DNA of 64,000 nucleotides from positions 62,001 through 126,000 of the forward strand of contig NZ_SACJ01000011.1 in the NCBI RefSeq assembly GCF_004016525.1, in the 5' to 3' direction. The notes under the pieces were generated by a model. It did no database searches. It was not told the DNA's origin and saw nothing but the letters and a program-made list of their open reading frames with translations. Below are positions 63,207 to 64,000 of this stretch, piece after piece; the stretch's first letter is position 1; the number at the start of each line of letters is the position of its first letter. Source of the DNA: Flavobacterium sufflavum. Its GTDB lineage: Bacteria > Bacteroidota > Bacteroidia > Flavobacteriales > Flavobacteriaceae. The translations under genes were made by a program, and so were the position numbers.

Positions 63207-64000
63207 AAAAAATAATATTGTTATTGTCTGTATCTTTTGTTTTTGTAATTGGATCACTTGTTTCATGTAAACAATCGGATTCGCAAAGTAATAAAGAAAC
63301 TATACTTAAGGGTAAAACAACTTTATTGGTTGATGAGACTGTCAAGCCATTAATTGAGGATCAAATAGCGGTTTTTGAGAGTACTTATAATAAAGCTAAG
63401 ATTGTCCTTGAAGCTAAGTCAGAAAAGGAAGCAATGCAGGCATTTCTTAAAGATACTTCCAGGATAGTTGTTTTGTCAAGAGAATTAAGTACCGATGAAA
63501 CAAAGATTTTTGAGCAATTAAAGATTAAACCTAGAACTACAAAAGTTGCAACAGATGCAATTGCTTTAATTTCGAATAAAAAAGATTTGGATACATTAAT
63601 AGCGATGCAAGATGTTGTTGCATTTTTGAAAGGAAGTATGCAAACAAAGATTAAAGGTTTGGTTTTTGATAATCCTAATTCAAGCACTGTTCGTTATATG
63701 ACTGCTTTAGCCGGAGTAAAGGAAGTTCCTCAAAATGGGGTTTATTCTTTTAAGTCAAATGAAGAAGTAGTGAAATTTGTTTCTGAAAACGATGGGATGA
63801 TTGGGGTTGTTGGTGTGAATTGGTTATTTCAGCCTACGGTAAAGATTAAAGATTATTTAACTAATATTAACGTTTTAAGCGTAAAAGGATTAAATAAAAA
63901 TTCTTATTTTGCACCTACACAAAATAATCTGGCAGAAGGGACTTATCCTTTGGCACGTGATTTGTTTATTATCAATTGTCAGGGATATTCAGGTTTAGGA
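63203..64000 (+). CDS. PstS-like phosphate/substrate-binding lipoprotein, cut by window end
   Basis: 266 codons visible. Signal MKKIILLLSVSFVFVIGSLV and lipobox LVSC mark a lipoprotein. TTLLVDETVKPLIEDQIAVF, VVLSRELSTDETKIF and VVGVNWLF, together with the general two-lobed pattern, resemble the PstS-type binding proteins of Bacteroidota. It overlaps the previous gene by four bases and is the sixth gene of the ExbB-TonB unit. The C-terminus is not in the window. Confidence 0.8.
   Translation, partial: MKKIILLLSVSFVFVIGSLVSCKQSDSQSNKETILKGKTTLLVDETVKPLIEDQIAVFESTYNKAKIVLEAKSEKEAMQAFLKDTSRIVVLSRELSTDETKIFEQLKIKPRTTKVATDAIALISNKKDLDTLIAMQDVVAFLKGSMQTKIKGLVFDNPNSSTVRYMTALAGVKEVPQNGVYSFKSNEEVVKFVSENDGMIGVVGVNWLFQPTVKIKDYLTNINVLSVKGLNKNSYFAPTQNNLAEGTYPLARDLFIINCQGYSGLG

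Overview
The window comes from a member of the Bacteroidota, almost certainly Flavobacterium or a close relative. DNA is A+T-rich. Promoters carry the Bacteroidota -7 box TAnnTTTG. Secreted proteins have lipoprotein or type IX secretion (T9SS) C-terminal signals. A gliding gene (gldA), a split methionine synthase and an AroG-type DAHP synthase/chorismate mutase fusion are present. Almost all of it is chromosomal housekeeping DNA; no tRNA, rRNA, CRISPR array, IS element or prophage was recognised.

Layout. (1) 1-3700: end of ubiE, a small membrane protein, metK behind a SAM-II-like riboswitch, then a gene-poor stretch (2560-3460) with consecutive short transcription units, each ending in a strong terminator. 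(2) 3562-8918: methionine/threonine branch (SAM-I riboswitch, metX, aspartokinase-homoserine dehydrogenase, OsmC-like protein, trans-sulfuration enzyme). (3) 8981-19467: outer-membrane protein, Rrf2 regulator, two TauE/SafE transporters and an assimilatory sulfate operon (APS-type reductase, cysD, cysN, sulfite reductase with a HEPN-like tail, siroheme dehydrogenase, flavin reductase). (4) 19748-26396: methionine synthase in two genes separated by two unknown genes and a cluster of palindromic repeats, then metF. (5) 26450-32504: envelope proteins, a T9SS cargo protein, gldA, an M28 peptidase. (6) 32643-38474: phenylalanine/tyrosine operon preceded by a Phe/Tyr-rich leader peptide and terminator, then rsgA and dtd. 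(7) 38608-43939: an unusual cassette of an alpha-oxoamine-synthase/GNAT fusion, three tandem STAS-like paralogues and a soluble hybrid histidine kinase. (8) 44238-53072: three DUF3857/transglutaminase-like proteins, MazG-like hydrolase, aroA, queA. (9) 53273-64000: kynureninase, an orphan 605-residue protein, kynurenine monooxygenase, a HerA-like ATPase, and an ExbB-ExbD-ExbD-TonB operon with a PstS-like lipoprotein cut by the window end.

How the genes work together. Much of the first 26 kb makes cysteine and methionine: sulfate is reduced to sulfide, homoserine is made and acetylated, sulfide is incorporated, homocysteine is methylated by MetH with methyl groups from MetF, and MetK makes SAM. 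SAM appears to feed back through two different RNA classes, SAM-II-like on metK and SAM-I on metX. Aromatic synthesis is controlled separately by what looks like ribosome-mediated attenuation.

The observations most worth checking are the pheA attenuator (leader 32713-32769, antiterminator strand touching the leader stop codon, terminator 32824-32853), the oxoamine-synthase/GNAT + STAS-like + kinase cassette, and the stacked terminators and mini-ORFs between metK and metX. All family assignments rest on motifs read by eye; no database search was run.
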